Shown here piece by piece: positions 4,915 to 5,092 of a DNA stretch of 5,092 nucleotides. The notes under the pieces were generated by a model that was not told the DNA's origin, did no database searches, and worked only from the letters and a program-made list of their open reading frames with translations. Every line of letters starts with the position of its first letter. Positions within the stretch are counted from its first letter, which is position 1. The translations under genes were made by a program, and so were the position numbers. The DNA comes from CAYRTD01 sp964426915. GTDB taxonomy: Bacteria > Bacteroidota > Bacteroidia > Bacteroidales > GCA-2748055. The stretch covers positions 1 through 5,092 of the forward strand of contig CAYRTD010000207.1 of the NCBI GenBank assembly GCA_964426915.1, given 5' to 3'.

Positions 4915-5092
4915 ATGAACCAGATTAACCAACTCTCCTGCGGTGTTTTAAAGCTGTTTTCAATTCTGCTGCTGCAGATTGTAAATGTTTACGGAATCAC
5001 CGTATCAGCACAGGAAGATAATATAAGCTTTGATCACCTGTCCTCATCCGATGGATTGTCGAGTGGTGCTGTTATTTCAGTCTTTCAGGATA
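4915..5092 (+). CDS. N-terminus of a probable hybrid two-component sensor (HTCS) with Reg_prop repeats (3' truncated)
   Basis: The first 59 codons of a gene that runs off the right edge. Residues 1-32 are a signal peptide: K13, hydrophobic LFSILLLQIV (14-23), and likely cleavage after V30-S-A32. The mature protein begins QEDN, followed by ISFDHLSSSDGLSSGAVISV (37-56) and FQD. This is the usual opening of the periplasmic two-component propeller repeat (Reg_prop, 'F.HL...DGLS...V.SI.QD') that starts Bacteroidota HTCS proteins. Such proteins continue with a Y_Y_Y domain, a histidine kinase, a receiver and an AraC-type HTH in one chain, sense oligosaccharides in the periplasm and switch on polysaccharide-utilisation genes. 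Only the signal peptide and first repeat are visible, so the kinase and DNA-binding parts are inferred. A Reg_prop diguanylate cyclase or a plain histidine kinase remains possible. Its place after the GH43 gene suggests a pentose-polysaccharide ligand. Confidence 0.75.
   Translation, partial: MNQINQLSCGVLKLFSILLLQIVNVYGITVSAQEDNISFDHLSSSDGLSSGAVISVFQD

Noticed and set aside
1..5092. tRNA, rRNA, CRISPR array, insertion-sequence ends or attachment sites
   Set aside because: I looked for cloverleaf-like segments, regularly spaced repeats and paired terminal inverted repeats with a transposase; none is present.

Overview
The window looks like a piece of a Bacteroidota chromosome, probably from an environmental or gut plant-polysaccharide degrader. 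The main evidence is gene content. There is a Nudix-fold sugar regulator of the NrtR/AraR type, a GPH-family cation:sugar symporter with the extra loop typical of this phylum, a cytoplasmic-type GH43 glycosidase, and the first residues of what looks like a hybrid two-component sensor with Reg_prop repeats. Intergenic DNA is AT-rich, most genes lack a Shine-Dalgarno sequence, and -7-like TAnnTTTG boxes occur upstream of genes. The order or species cannot be assigned from this sequence.

Layout from left to right: (1) 2-178, the C-terminal tail of an unidentified protein on the + strand. (2) 179-490, AT-rich spacer with one short coding-like scrap (204-284) and no intact gene. (3) 491-1174, minus strand, a complete AraR/NrtR-like regulator whose Nudix box has lost its catalytic glutamates. 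(4) 1175-1283, a divergent control region with a -7-like box, a perfect tandem 8-bp repeat and a weak dyad. (5) 1284-1658, a small predicted secreted protein that I do not recognise, ending in an ATGA overlap with (6) 1655-3139, a GPH sugar symporter. (7) 3140-3521, a spacer holding stop-interrupted, frameshifted coding remnants. (8) 3522-4613, a GH43 glycoside hydrolase without a signal peptide. (9) 4614-4914, a spacer with an inverted repeat, a possible promoter and a 32-residue hydrophobic mini-ORF. (10) 4915 to the window edge, the N-terminus of a probable HTCS sensor regulator with an unusually good Shine-Dalgarno sequence.

Read together, this is a small pentose/pentoside utilisation locus. 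Short arabinose- or xylose-containing oligosaccharides would be imported through the inner membrane by the GPH symporter. They would then be cut in the cytoplasm by the GH43 enzyme, under control of the divergent Nudix-type sensor of the free sugar or a metabolite. The HTCS gene at the right edge probably senses an oligosaccharide in the periplasm and may control this locus or a neighbouring PUL. No SusC/SusD pair is visible. The parts that do not fit a textbook locus are the coupled secreted protein, the missing acidic pair in the symporter, the decayed gene between transporter and glycosidase, and the mini-ORF in front of the sensor.
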